A stretch of DNA of 59,924 nt. It comes from a virus. The position numbers were made by a program, and so were the translations under genes. Position 1 is the first letter of the stretch, and each line of letters opens with the position of its first letter. Shown piece after piece: positions 1 to 7,366 of the stretch. The notes under the pieces were generated by a model. The model ran no database searches and was not told the DNA's origin. It saw nothing but the letters and a program-made list of their open reading frames with translations. The DNA lies in IMG/VR virus record IMGVR_UViG_3300046558_000406, positions 1-59,924 of that record. One strand, written 5' to 3'.

Positions 1-1185
1 CTATACCTGCCTCCTTTTCAGGATCGTCAGCGCTGGTGCGCGTGAGTCGGTTACTGATACCTTATTTGCCGCCGCAATGATCTGATCCAGCTCTGCTGCC
101 GAGTAGTGACTGGTGATGCTTCCGTTCTTGTGGCCGAGCAATGCCTTCCGATCCTCCTCAGTCACGCCTGCTGCACGTAGCCTTCTGCCAAAGGTATGCT
201 TCAGGTCGTGGATGCGGATTCTTGCAAAGCCGTCATGCGCTTTTCTCAAGAACTTCTCACCCCACTTTTTAGCCGCCCTGATCCGTGCCTTCTTCCAGGC
301 CGAGTCATTCATCCGGTGGACGGTTGTCGGCTCGCCTTCACCGTCCGGCTTTCCAAACGGAAACACATACAGAGGATGCTGACCGCGCTGCTTGTCGATT
401 ACTGACTTGGCCACCGTATTCAGCACCACCAGGCGCTCATCGCGATTTTTCACGCCAGCCTTTGCGCTTCGTCCGCCGAACCCGGCCGGAATCAGAAACA
501 CGCTGATGTTTAGCTCGGGCACTGCAATCTCCCAATCCCACTGAAGCTTGCATACCTCCTGCTCCCGGCATCCTGTATTGACCTTGAACATCGCCATTGT
601 CTGGAGATGAGCCGGTAGCTCGGCGAACAGGATCGACTGCTCTTCCCACGAAAGCGGATAGGGCTTGCGGCTATTCGTCTTCTCATCCAGCAGCGAGATC
701 ATCGGAACAACATCCAGCCACGGCCGGCGCTCCTCGTCGCGCCACTTCCTTGCGCACAGATTCAGCACGCGAATTACCCGCTGAAGCGCAATGTTGACTG
801 TCCTGTTTGTCACTGGCCTGCCAACGGCCGGGCTCAGCTTGGACTTGATGTAAGGGGCCAAAGCGTCATCATCTATATGGGTTATCGGCATGTCCCCGAT
901 GAAGGGATCGAGCTGCTCCATATAAGTAGCCGAGATGTGAATAGAGGGCTGGTCCTTTACCTCCATCAGAAACTTGATCGATGCCTCGCGCCAGGTACGG
1001 ATCTGGCGCACGCCGTAGACCTTCCGCTGCCGGAGCTTTTCCAGCAGATGGATCAGGTATTGTTCCGCTTCCGCCCTGTCACAAGTGCCAGTACTCTCCT
1101 GAATTCTTTCTCCTCTGTATTTTTTGTCAATTTTCCAGATGCCGTTTGGCATTTTCTGGAGACCGGTGATTGCTTTCTGGGCCAT
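1..1185 (-). CDS. int: Tyrosine recombinase, phage integrase
   Basis: Catalyses site-specific integration and excision of the prophage. The 394 residues have the two-domain shape of the family: an N-terminal arm and core-binding part to about residue 165, then a catalytic domain with Arg207 (TGCREQEV), Lys246, His326, His352 (LLGHK) and the nucleophile Tyr361 (SHYSAAEL). The second catalytic arginine of the HxxR motif is a lysine here (HDLK, 326-329). The stop codon is at the very first base of the window, so attL should lie just beyond it. The gene is last in the leftward operon, and its start is overlapped by the preceding excisionase-like gene. Confidence 0.95.
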   Translation of the reverse strand: MAQKAITGLQKMPNGIWKIDKKYRGERIQESTGTCDRAEAEQYLIHLLEKLRQRKVYGVRQIRTWREASIKFLMEVKDQPSIHISATYMEQLDPFIGDMPITHIDDDALAPYIKSKLSPAVGRPVTNRTVNIALQRVIRVLNLCARKWRDEERRPWLDVVPMISLLDEKTNSRKPYPLSWEEQSILFAELPAHLQTMAMFKVNTGCREQEVCKLQWDWEIAVPELNISVFLIPAGFGGRSAKAGVKNRDERLVVLNTVAKSVIDKQRGQHPLYVFPFGKPDGEGEPTTVHRMNDSAWKKARIRAAKKWGEKFLRKAHDGFARIRIHDLKHTFGRRLRAAGVTEEDRKALLGHKNGSITSHYSAAELDQIIAAANKVSVTDSRAPALTILKRRQV

Positions 1186-1469
1186 TGAGAATCCTCTTTG
1201 CTCATGCCCGGGCGCTCGCTGCGGGGCCGATTGTTGTCCTGATTGGCTGGCTTTTCAATCGTCATGGCCGCGATGTAGGCGTCTGCCCACTCATCCAGTT
1301 CCAGTCGATCAAAGGCAACTCCTTGTTTGCCGATGGGAAATTCACGAATGTAGGGTCGTACCGTTTTGTCGAATTCGGCGCGGCACATTCCCAGGTATCC
1401 GGGCGCTGCTTTTGCCCTGATGAATCTCGGTAGCGGTTGTGCCACCTGTGCTGCGCTGGCATTGGCCAT
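1053..1469 (-). CDS. Excisionase-like small DNA-binding protein
   Basis: A 138-residue protein directly upstream of the integrase. Residues about 15-70 (RAKAAPGYLGM, then IGKQGVAFDRLELDEWADAY) have the look of the winged-helix excisionase/AlpA-type proteins that accompany phage integrases: a helix-turn-helix followed by a short wing and a helix. It would bend attachment-site DNA and steer the integrase towards excision. The C-terminal 44 codons overlap the integrase gene in another frame, an unusually long overlap. That tail is low in predicted structure and may be dispensable. Role inferred from motif and position. Confidence 0.7.
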   Translation of the reverse strand: MANASAAQVAQPLPRFIRAKAAPGYLGMCRAEFDKTVRPYIREFPIGKQGVAFDRLELDEWADAYIAAMTIEKPANQDNNRPRSERPGMSKEDSQWPRKQSPVSRKCQTASGKLTKNTEEKEFRRVLALVTGRKRNNT

Positions 1470-1505
1470 GGTTACTGCTCCGTGCCGCGCAGGGCGGCGA
1501 AGGGG

Positions 1506-1832
1506 TTATGCGGCGGCTTTAGCTGCGTGATTCCAATTGGTCATATACTCGACGGCCTTGTGATTGCCCCATGCATGCACATAGGTATCGCTCTTGGTGG
1601 TGTCGTCAGCCGTCAGTTCCTGGCGTACCGGGGTATCAGCCCAGTCGATGGATATAACTCGTTTGCGCCAGCCTATCCGCACCAAGCCGTGCTCGGTCTT
1701 CATCAGCCACCACGGGGAGTTCTGACGAGCTTCGACGTAGGCCTTGGGCCAGTAATCGTTTTCGATTTGGAAGACGGCGGACACGTCGACGCCCGCCAGC
1801 AGGAAGATGGCGCGTGCTTGCGCTTCGGTCAT
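1506..1832 (-). CDS. Phage hypothetical protein
   Basis: A 108-residue protein of unknown function. The start at 1832 was chosen because GGAG lies eight bases before it; an in-frame ATG further upstream has no such site. It begins MTEAQARAIFLLAGVDV and is rich in Trp, with a probable small alpha/beta fold. No catalytic motif is seen. It lies between a Cys-containing 48-residue gene and the excisionase in the leftward operon. Confidence 0.7.
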   Translation of the reverse strand: MTEAQARAIFLLAGVDVSAVFQIENDYWPKAYVEARQNSPWWLMKTEHGLVRIGWRKRVISIDWADTPVRQELTADDTTKSDTYVHAWGNHKAVEYMTNWNHAAKAAA

Positions 1833-1881
1833 GGTCTTTTCTCCGCCCGCCATGCGGCAGGCTTGAAGTGGGGAGGGGGAG

Positions 1882-2028
1882 TTAGCGGCGTTTGAATTCA
1901 GTGCAGCGGACGATGATCGTCTTTGCGTCACGGGCCAGCGCGGGCATGGTGTGGAATGGCAGGTGGCTGCAATTGCGGTGGGAGTGGGTGCAGGACATGC
2001 ACATGCCGCCCTTTGGTTGATGGGTCAT
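1882..2028 (-). CDS. Small Cys-rich phage protein (48 aa)
   Basis: Begins MTHQPKGGMCMSC and contains four cysteines (CMSC, a third about seven residues on, and one near the C-terminus, RCTEF), suggesting one bound zinc ion. AAGGAGG lies seven bases before the ATG. Short proteins opening with a QPKGGMC-like motif recur in early regions of Pseudomonas phages as I remember them; their function is unknown. Its start overlaps the upstream stop codon as ATGA, so the pair is translationally coupled. Confidence 0.75.
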   Translation of the reverse strand: MTHQPKGGMCMSCTHSHRNCSHLPFHTMPALARDAKTIIVRCTEFKRR

Positions 2029-2180
2029 GCTGCCTCCTTAGCACGCGACCACCAGTGCCAGGCCCGGGCGAGATACCGATCCAGGTAACTGCCAGTGCTC
2101 ATACGTTGATCCCGGCACCATTCCACGGTGCAGTTGTTGTCTTCGGCGTAGGCCTGTTCGAAGCGTTCTCGGCTATCCAT
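2025..2180 (-). CDS. Small phage protein (51 aa)
   Basis: Starts MDSRERFEQAYAED and ends in a Trp-rich helix (ARAWHWWSRAKEAA). Of two in-frame ATG codons six bases apart, the second is chosen because GGAG sits eight bases before it. Its stop overlaps the next start by four bases. Small proteins of this shape are common early-region phage genes without known function. Confidence 0.7.
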   Translation of the reverse strand: MDSRERFEQAYAEDNNCTVEWCRDQRMSTGSYLDRYLARAWHWWSRAKEAA

Positions 2181-2256
2181 TGGCATAGCTCCGCCATACC
2201 GCTGATGCGGTGTGTGAAAGGGAAGGGGATTTCGTCAGGAGTACAGGTGTACTCTT

Positions 2257-2676
2257 TCAGTCTTGCGGGGAGTTCAATTGCTCAGCCATGTGCGCGCACC
2301 AGTTGGAAGTGCCGACCAGATGCGGCGATCGGGCGGCTGACTGATAGGCTCGCAAGGTGTCGGCCATGGTGATGCGGGGCTGGGCCGGTGGCTTGGAGTG
2401 GCGGTAGAGCGGTTCAGTCAGAGGGCGCAACGCAGCTTCGGCGGGTCCGCCTCTTTCGGTTACGTACCGCTTATGTTCGGCCGTGCATATCCGTTCCGGC
2501 ATGTCGGGGTCTTGCCAAGCCACTGGCTCGCCCACATCGACGGCCTGCTCTGGCGTGGCGGCGAGCAGGTTGCGCAGCTCTTGATAGTCAGCTTCAAGCA
2601 TTGTGAACATACAGGTCTTGACTATGCGCTCAGCCAGCTCACGCGACACAACGACCGCGCTCTGTTTGTCAGTCAT
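2257..2676 (-). CDS. Phage hypothetical protein, early region
   Basis: A 139-residue protein. The middle carries GEPVAWQDP and PLTEPLYRH, the PVAW...PLY signature seen in many small phage proteins of Ead/DUF-type early regions, and the last third is helical. Function unknown. Start at 2676 (MTDKQSA) has GGAG upstream and overlaps the stop of the preceding gene as ATGA. Confidence 0.75.
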   Translation of the reverse strand: MTDKQSAVVVSRELAERIVKTCMFTMLEADYQELRNLLAATPEQAVDVGEPVAWQDPDMPERICTAEHKRYVTERGGPAEAALRPLTEPLYRHSKPPAQPRITMADTLRAYQSAARSPHLVGTSNWCAHMAEQLNSPQD

Positions 2677-2909
2677 GGCTGCTCTCCAAAACTGCTCTCC
2701 GCTTCCAGCCGGAAACGAATCTGGCTGCCCGCACCATGACGACCTTCGGCCCAATTGACCTTCCGGGTTTCGTGCTGACCCAAAGCAGAGCCCAGTTCAA
2801 AGTTGGGCCGGTACTCCAACTGAAAGCCGGTCATCTTGTGCTCGCGGCATAGGGCTACGAGCGCCCTGGCAAATGCCACGTCTTGATCGGTCACTACTGG
2901 ATTGCTCAT
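2673..2909 (-). CDS. Phage hypothetical protein (78 aa)
   Basis: Begins MSNPVVTDQDVAFARALVAL: an N-terminal helix, then beta-rich sequence ending in an acidic helix. No motif recognised. It overlaps both neighbours by four bases (ATGA), so it is part of a tightly coupled gene string. Function unknown. Confidence 0.7.
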   Translation of the reverse strand: MSNPVVTDQDVAFARALVALCREHKMTGFQLEYRPNFELGSALGQHETRKVNWAEGRHGAGSQIRFRLEAESSFGEQP

Positions 2910-3478
2910 TGCGCACCATCCTTGGCGGCTGGCGTTGATTGGGTTGCAAGGGCGCTGCAAAGTTTATTCCGCAAACCTTCTGCTACTTCATCAGAGCTTT
3001 TTCCGTGCTGGTGCAAGAATCTTACTTCGTGATCATATGCTGTCAGCATGTAGAGAAAGTCATCTGACTCTTGAATCAACTCCCGCGCCTTGGTCAGCTC
3101 AGCCTTGAGCGTGTCGCGCTCTGCTCGCATGTTGGTCAGGTCAATCGGGCGTTTGCTGATGCGGTCGCGAAGGGCGGAATTGTCAGCCAGCAGCGGGGCG
3201 ACGTGAGCGCGGTCGATCAGGGTTTTTACTTCCCACCCGGGCAGCGAGGCGATGTAAGCAAGGTTAAGTTGAGTGTCAGCATGCGCAAAGTCTGGACCTT
3301 CTGGCGACTCGATTCTGTATCCCAACACTTCCGGCTCCCCGCCGAGCGCTGGCGGTTGCGGTGCATTAAGAATGGCTTCGGCATCGCGCTGGGTCGGAGA
3401 GCCCTCCCCCCTTGCTACTTTGGTGGCAGAAATGAGCCTTTGCAGAAGCTCATCAGGCACAAGCTTGAATTCACTCAT
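2906..3478 (-). CDS. Phage hypothetical protein with coiled coil
   Basis: A 190-residue protein. The N-terminal helix MSEFKLVPDELLQRLISA is followed by a proline-rich stretch, a beta-rich centre (EVLGYRI, GWEVKTLIDRAHVAPL) and a coiled-coil-like helix (RAERDTLKAELTKARELIQ). This arrangement is common in small Ea-type phage early proteins. Function unknown. The second of two adjacent ATG codons fits better with the AGGAG upstream. Confidence 0.75.
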   Translation of the reverse strand: MSEFKLVPDELLQRLISATKVARGEGSPTQRDAEAILNAPQPPALGGEPEVLGYRIESPEGPDFAHADTQLNLAYIASLPGWEVKTLIDRAHVAPLLADNSALRDRISKRPIDLTNMRAERDTLKAELTKARELIQESDDFLYMLTAYDHEVRFLHQHGKSSDEVAEGLRNKLCSALATQSTPAAKDGAQ

Positions 3479-3567
3479 CATTCATTCTCTCCTTCGCATA
3501 AATGGCCTGCCGCTTTCTAGAGCAGGCTGCGTGGTTTCCGTGGGCATAGTCGTTCGGCGTAGCGCTG

Positions 3568-3762
3568 TCATGCGGCCACTTTCTTCACTTGATCGATCAC
3601 CGACTCAACACCGCGAACGAAGTCGGCCGGTTTGTTCGTTTTCCCGCGTTCGAGGTAGTTGATGAGCTGGCGGAACTGATCGCCTTTGCCTGCCGAGTTT
3701 TGAAGCTGGCGGATTGAGTCGACCGCCCAGGCAGCGCCCTCGCGGTAAAGTACGTTGCACAT
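3568..3762 (-). CDS. Phage hypothetical protein (64 aa)
   Basis: Begins MCNVLYREGAAWAVDSIRQL and is mainly helical and basic at the C-terminus. GAGG lies eight bases before the chosen start. A longer reading frame upstream is Pro/Arg-rich and looks untranslated. Between this gene and its upstream neighbour's stop is a short gap. Function unknown. Confidence 0.65.
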   Translation of the reverse strand: MCNVLYREGAAWAVDSIRQLQNSAGKGDQFRQLINYLERGKTNKPADFVRGVESVIDQVKKVAA

Positions 3763-3809
3763 GGGGCGTCCTCGCCTGGGAGGTGGCGTGATTCGTGGGA
3801 GTGGGGGGG

Positions 3810-5486
3810 TTAGGCTGTTGCTGCGAGTATCACGACTGAAACGCTTGTTCCGGCGAACTCGTTTGCGTAGATTTTTGACCACTCGTGCTTCAGGCCTGGT
3901 AGAACAACTTTGCCCCTTGCACTGGCAGGCAGAACTGCGACGAGCCTCCCGCCAAGCTTGAGCATTGATGCGGCATGCTCAATGTGAGACTGCCACCTTC
4001 CCTCGCTGTACGGCGGGTTCATAACGATTCGGTCGAACGGCCCATTTACCGGAAGAGCTAGGAAGTCGCCCTGCTTGACCGAATGACCCTTTGCCGCCAG
4101 GATCTTGCAGTGCAGCTCGCTAATCTCGACGCACTGCGTGAAGGCCAGCTCGGGGATCAGGTCAGCCAGGCCGCCCTGTCCGGCGCTCGGCTCCAGCACG
4201 CTATGACCAGGCTGGATCTGCGCCAGCTCAATCGCGTCTACTGCTACGGCTTCCGGTGTCGGGTAAAACTGGTGAGACTTGTGGTCAGGGATGCAGCCCG
4301 AGCACACGACCTGGTCGAGCACGTCGGCCGGGTGGTAGTCGAAGCGCCAGAATTCCGCGTTGCCCTCTTTGTCCCGCACGCCGCCGACGGCCTCCAGCAC
4401 CTTCTCGGCCTGAGCTATCGCGGCCTTGTCCTTCTCGCCATAGCCGAACTGGCGGGTGCACGGAATGTCATCCCAATAGTCCCGATGACCATTCACGACC
4501 TTGCGTTTCGCGGGCTTCATGCGCGCTAACAGCTCGATGACCACGAAAGGCAGCGGCTTGTCGAACAGCTCGAAGTCCTTGATCTTCTTCGCGCGCTTCG
4601 GCTTCGTCCTGAACTCGGACGGTATCGCCAGCGGGTACATGCTGGCCAACACCCCGTTCAGGCGCCAGGCCATCTCCGGGTGGACTTCCAGGTGAGCGGT
4701 GCCGACACCGTTGTAGATCCGGATGCGGATGGCATTGCCGTCCACGCCCATCCATTGCCCGTTGTGCTTGCGGGCAGCGGTGATGAGGGCATCGGTGGCG
4801 CCATATTTCGGCTCGTCCCTACCCATGAACTTGGCTATCACGCAGCGCAGGTCGTTGATCACGCCGGACGTGGAATGGTCGACGGTGCCGTAGCTGGTGA
4901 TAGCGCGAAGCAGGATCATGCGCTTGTTGAAGCCTTGCGGGCAGTTGGTCACGTGCTCGCGGCTCAGGGCCTGGAATATGCCATCGACGCGTTCGCCGAA
5001 GAACTTGGCGCGGCTTTCCAGCAGGCCAGACAGGGTGGCGCGCACGCTGGCCTCATCGAAGTCAGGCAGCGGCGGTAGTTCCGGCTCGCGGCTGTGCCTG
5101 TTAGCCTTCCGGCCCATCGGGTTCTTTATCTGTTCGAACCACTCGTTACGACGCTTCTGCGGCATGTAGTCGATGACGTCGGTCAGCTTCAGCGCGCGGT
5201 TCCAGAAGTCGGCGTTCAGCTGGGCCACGGCGCCCTCAAAGCCGAACAGCTCACCCACGGTTTTCGGCAGGGTGTAGCGCTCATCGCGCACGTTACCCTC
5301 AACGAAGTAGTGCAGCACGCCGCTGCACGCCTCCGACGATACGGCGGCAGACATCGCCTCTAGGCGCCTGCGGGTCGAATCGTACTGACCGATAAGGCCA
5401 TCGACCAAGTCACTTGCCATCGGAGCGAAGAAATCCGAGACATCCTCGACAATCTCCCCGTATGCCGGGGTAGCTACTGCGCTCAT
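3810..5486 (-). CDS. DUF4942 / class I SAM-dependent DNA methyltransferase
   Basis: A 558-residue two-part protein. The first about 330 residues match the DUF4942 type of accessory phage and plasmid proteins. The C-terminal third is a class I methyltransferase: SAM-binding VLEPSAGQGGLA near residue 427 and catalytic NPPY near 491, the motif of N6-adenine (or N4-cytosine) amino-methylases. It probably methylates DNA, either for protection against host restriction or for regulation; the target sequence cannot be read from here. The start at 5486 has GGAG seven bases upstream. No restriction endonuclease gene accompanies it. Confidence 0.85.
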   Translation of the reverse strand: MSAVATPAYGEIVEDVSDFFAPMASDLVDGLIGQYDSTRRRLEAMSAAVSSEACSGVLHYFVEGNVRDERYTLPKTVGELFGFEGAVAQLNADFWNRALKLTDVIDYMPQKRRNEWFEQIKNPMGRKANRHSREPELPPLPDFDEASVRATLSGLLESRAKFFGERVDGIFQALSREHVTNCPQGFNKRMILLRAITSYGTVDHSTSGVINDLRCVIAKFMGRDEPKYGATDALITAARKHNGQWMGVDGNAIRIRIYNGVGTAHLEVHPEMAWRLNGVLASMYPLAIPSEFRTKPKRAKKIKDFELFDKPLPFVVIELLARMKPAKRKVVNGHRDYWDDIPCTRQFGYGEKDKAAIAQAEKVLEAVGGVRDKEGNAEFWRFDYHPADVLDQVVCSGCIPDHKSHQFYPTPEAVAVDAIELAQIQPGHSVLEPSAGQGGLADLIPELAFTQCVEISELHCKILAAKGHSVKQGDFLALPVNGPFDRIVMNPPYSEGRWQSHIEHAASMLKLGGRLVAVLPASARGKVVLPGLKHEWSKIYANEFAGTSVSVVILAATA

Positions 5487-5609
5487 AGCAATCTCCAATA
5501 CAGGCGCCGCCCTCCGGTATCGGATGCGACGTGGTGGCAATTTGATTAGGGTTCAGGTATTACGGGTGACCGGCATGGAGCCGGAAAATATGGAAATTAG
5601 GTGAGTTAT

Positions 5610-5876
5610 ATGATTGAGAAAGGTACGCACATCCGATACGGAAACGAGCTTGAATACATCTCCATTGACCTCAGTGATAAGAAGCACCCAAATCGGGTAA
5701 TCGACTTCCTAGAAACGCGCGATCCTCTAAGTCAGGAATTCACATGCGATATCCACGCGAAATGGTCGGAGGGTAAATACCATCCAACGTTGACCATGAG
5801 CCAAAAGGACATTCTTGAATTGGCAGATCTTTTCGGAGCGTGGGCCGAACGAATTCGCAAAGCTAAAAAGGTTTAG
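5610..5876 (+). CDS. Lone rightward gene inside the leftward operon, unknown
   Basis: An 88-residue acidic and basic mixed protein starting MIEKGTHIRYGNELEYISID, a beta-rich first half followed by a long C-terminal helix (KDILELADLFGAWAERIRK). The ATG at 5610 has AGGTGA five bases upstream; a GTG at 5601 is an alternative. It is more A+T-rich than its neighbours, faces the opposite way from the surrounding operon, and its stop overlaps the stop of the next leftward gene by four bases. Its isolation fits a moron-type accessory gene. No family recognised. Confidence 0.65.
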   Translation: MIEKGTHIRYGNELEYISIDLSDKKHPNRVIDFLETRDPLSQEFTCDIHAKWSEGKYHPTLTMSQKDILELADLFGAWAERIRKAKKV

Positions 5877-6199
5877 TTTGGGCCAATAACCTCATCCCCC
5901 GGATCCTGCTGAATCATCCGCAGGCTCTTTCGCTCAAAAGCGAGCGCCACATTTTGAGAAACCTCGTAAACGTGGCGCGGCGCGGAAAGTAATGGCAACG
6001 CGCCTCCCGGCCCCAGCGCATGCAGATGATGAATCATCAGTGTCAGCGCCTCGCCTTGTTCCTCAAGCCCGGACCACTCCATCAGTTCAGCCAGGGCTTG
6101 CTTCGTGCCTGGTCTGACCTTGAGTCGTAGATCCTCTTCCTGAAGTCTGGCCGCCTTGTCGTGACGGCGTTTGTCGCGGTCTTTCTGAGCTAATGCCAT
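5873..6199 (-). CDS. Predicted small DNA-binding phage protein
   Basis: A 108-residue protein with a charged N-terminus (LAQKDRDKRRHDKAARLQEE) followed by LRLKVRPGTKQALAELMEW and a helical segment, which resembles a ribbon-helix-helix core. Proteins of this pattern are frequent in Pseudomonas prophage early operons, function unknown. The start overlaps the preceding stop as TGATG. Its end overlaps the stop of the converging rightward gene. Confidence 0.7.
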   Translation of the reverse strand: MALAQKDRDKRRHDKAARLQEEDLRLKVRPGTKQALAELMEWSGLEEQGEALTLMIHHLHALGPGGALPLLSAPRHVYEVSQNVALAFERKSLRMIQQDPGDEVIGPN

Positions 6200-6483
6200 C
6201 ACCGCTTCCTCTTTTTCTTCGCGCCCCGGCCATGAGCCGTCCAGCCTGCTCCGCGTACTTCGTTACCCATCTCGGCAATCATCGCGTCTACCTGCTCATT
6301 GACCAGCGGAACAAGGTCAAACATCAGTGCATTCGGCACGGTCATGCTGCGGATGGCCTTCTCGCCGTCCGGCATCAGAAACCATAGGCTGACCGCCCAG
6401 GTAACCGGTTTCGCCGGGCGAGTGCCCTTTGGCAGCGTACGGCCGCCATTCGGGCCTATCGTATGGATCACTGAGCAAGTCAT
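6199..6483 (-). CDS. Phage hypothetical protein, basic C-terminus
   Basis: A 94-residue protein with a beta-rich first half (KPVTWAVSLWFLMPDGEKAI), one helix, and a strongly basic tail ending GRGAKKKRKR that could bind nucleic acid. No good ribosome binding site is visible before the ATG. It is coupled to the next gene by TGATG. Function unknown. Confidence 0.6.
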   Translation of the reverse strand: MTCSVIHTIGPNGGRTLPKGTRPAKPVTWAVSLWFLMPDGEKAIRSMTVPNALMFDLVPLVNEQVDAMIAEMGNEVRGAGWTAHGRGAKKKRKR

Positions 6484-6520
6484 TGGATAGCCCGCTTGGT
6501 GGTAGGTGGTGCTGAGCTAT

Positions 6521-6552
6521 GCGCTTTCGCCGCTGCGGAGCCTTGAAAGCGC
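6521..6552. repeat. Perfect 8-base inverted repeat
   Basis: GCGCTTTC at 6521-6528 is followed, after 16 bases, by its exact complement GAAAGCGC at 6545-6552. It fills the short gap between two leftward genes, just after the stop of the 6556-7002 gene. It could be an RNA hairpin that modulates read-through or processing; no T-run follows, so it is not a standard terminator. Confidence 0.5.
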
Positions 6553-6555
6553 GCC

Positions 6556-7002
6556 TCATTTATGACCATTCACGGCTTTGGGATAGTCGATGGCATGGTC
6601 ACTGATCAGCCTCGTCATCAGCGTGTCGCTGATCTGCATATGCTTGGCGGCCTGCTTGCGAGTGACGCCCAGGTCGCGCATGTTTTTCACCCGGGCAACC
6701 ATCTTCATTTCGCTTTCGCTGAATACCTTGGGGCGAGAGGCCCGTGCCTCAGCTCTCGATTTAGCCGCGGCTGATTTGGCCTGGGCTTTCGCTATGGCCT
6801 CGTCAATGTCCGGACGCACGCGCTGCTTCTGCATGGACTCCTTCTTGTTTGGAGGCTCGATGCGGGGCGAGTTGTACTGCGCTACCACTCCTACCGGGCG
6901 GGCTATACCGGATTCGAGAAACTGAATCTGCCCGCCGCGCTGCATGAATGAATCGACCGCATCAGCGATTTGGGCTGACGCGATCCTGTTGTGCTGAACC
7001 AT
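6556..7002 (-). CDS. Helix-turn-helix phage protein
   Basis: A 148-residue protein. A Lys/Arg/Ala-rich helical middle (AIAKAQAKSAAAKSRAEARA) precedes a homeodomain-like helix-turn-helix (VKNMRDLGVTRKQAAKHMQI), so DNA binding is likely. It overlaps the upstream gene, also an HTH protein, by 41 bases. An ATG at 7023 is an alternative start without a better ribosome binding site. Target unknown. Confidence 0.7.
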   Translation of the reverse strand: MVQHNRIASAQIADAVDSFMQRGGQIQFLESGIARPVGVVAQYNSPRIEPPNKKESMQKQRVRPDIDEAIAKAQAKSAAAKSRAEARASRPKVFSESEMKMVARVKNMRDLGVTRKQAAKHMQISDTLMTRLISDHAIDYPKAVNGHK

Positions 7003-7366
7003 GCTCAGTTCCAGGGATATCATTTTTTCTGGCTCGCTTTCGACTATCTATGTCGATGAAGTTGATTTCGGCTATCTCGCGAAGGATGGCCCGAGTAATT
7101 CCGAGAGCTACGCAGATCTCGGCCTGGCTTCTGGTGCCAGCCAAAGCCCGCACCTGAGTGACCAACGAGGCCCGCTCCTGTCTGCGCTTGCGCATGGAGT
7201 CCTCGGTTATCGTGGAGAACTCGACTCCGAACTGCCTTGCTATCCGGTTGATGCTGCGGGTTGACCGGCCAAGAGCTTTAGCCGCAGCGAATACGCCTGC
7301 ATCGACGTAGAGATGCAGAGATTTTGCTATTTCGGGCTCTGCCGCCCGGTGCGCGTCCCATCTCAC
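6962..7366 (-). CDS. Helix-turn-helix phage protein
   Basis: A 134-residue protein with two HTH-like segments: AAAKALGRSTRSINRIARQF near the N-terminus and RSQAEICVALGITRAILREI in the second half, then a basic tail. It starts with GTG overlapping the stop of the exonuclease gene (GTGA). Two adjacent HTH genes between recombination and methylation genes suggest regulators or DNA-handling factors, but no specific role can be assigned. Confidence 0.7.
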   Translation of the reverse strand: MRWDAHRAAEPEIAKSLHLYVDAGVFAAAKALGRSTRSINRIARQFGVEFSTITEDSMRKRRQERASLVTQVRALAGTRSQAEICVALGITRAILREIAEINFIDIDSRKRARKNDIPGTEHGSAQQDRVSPNR

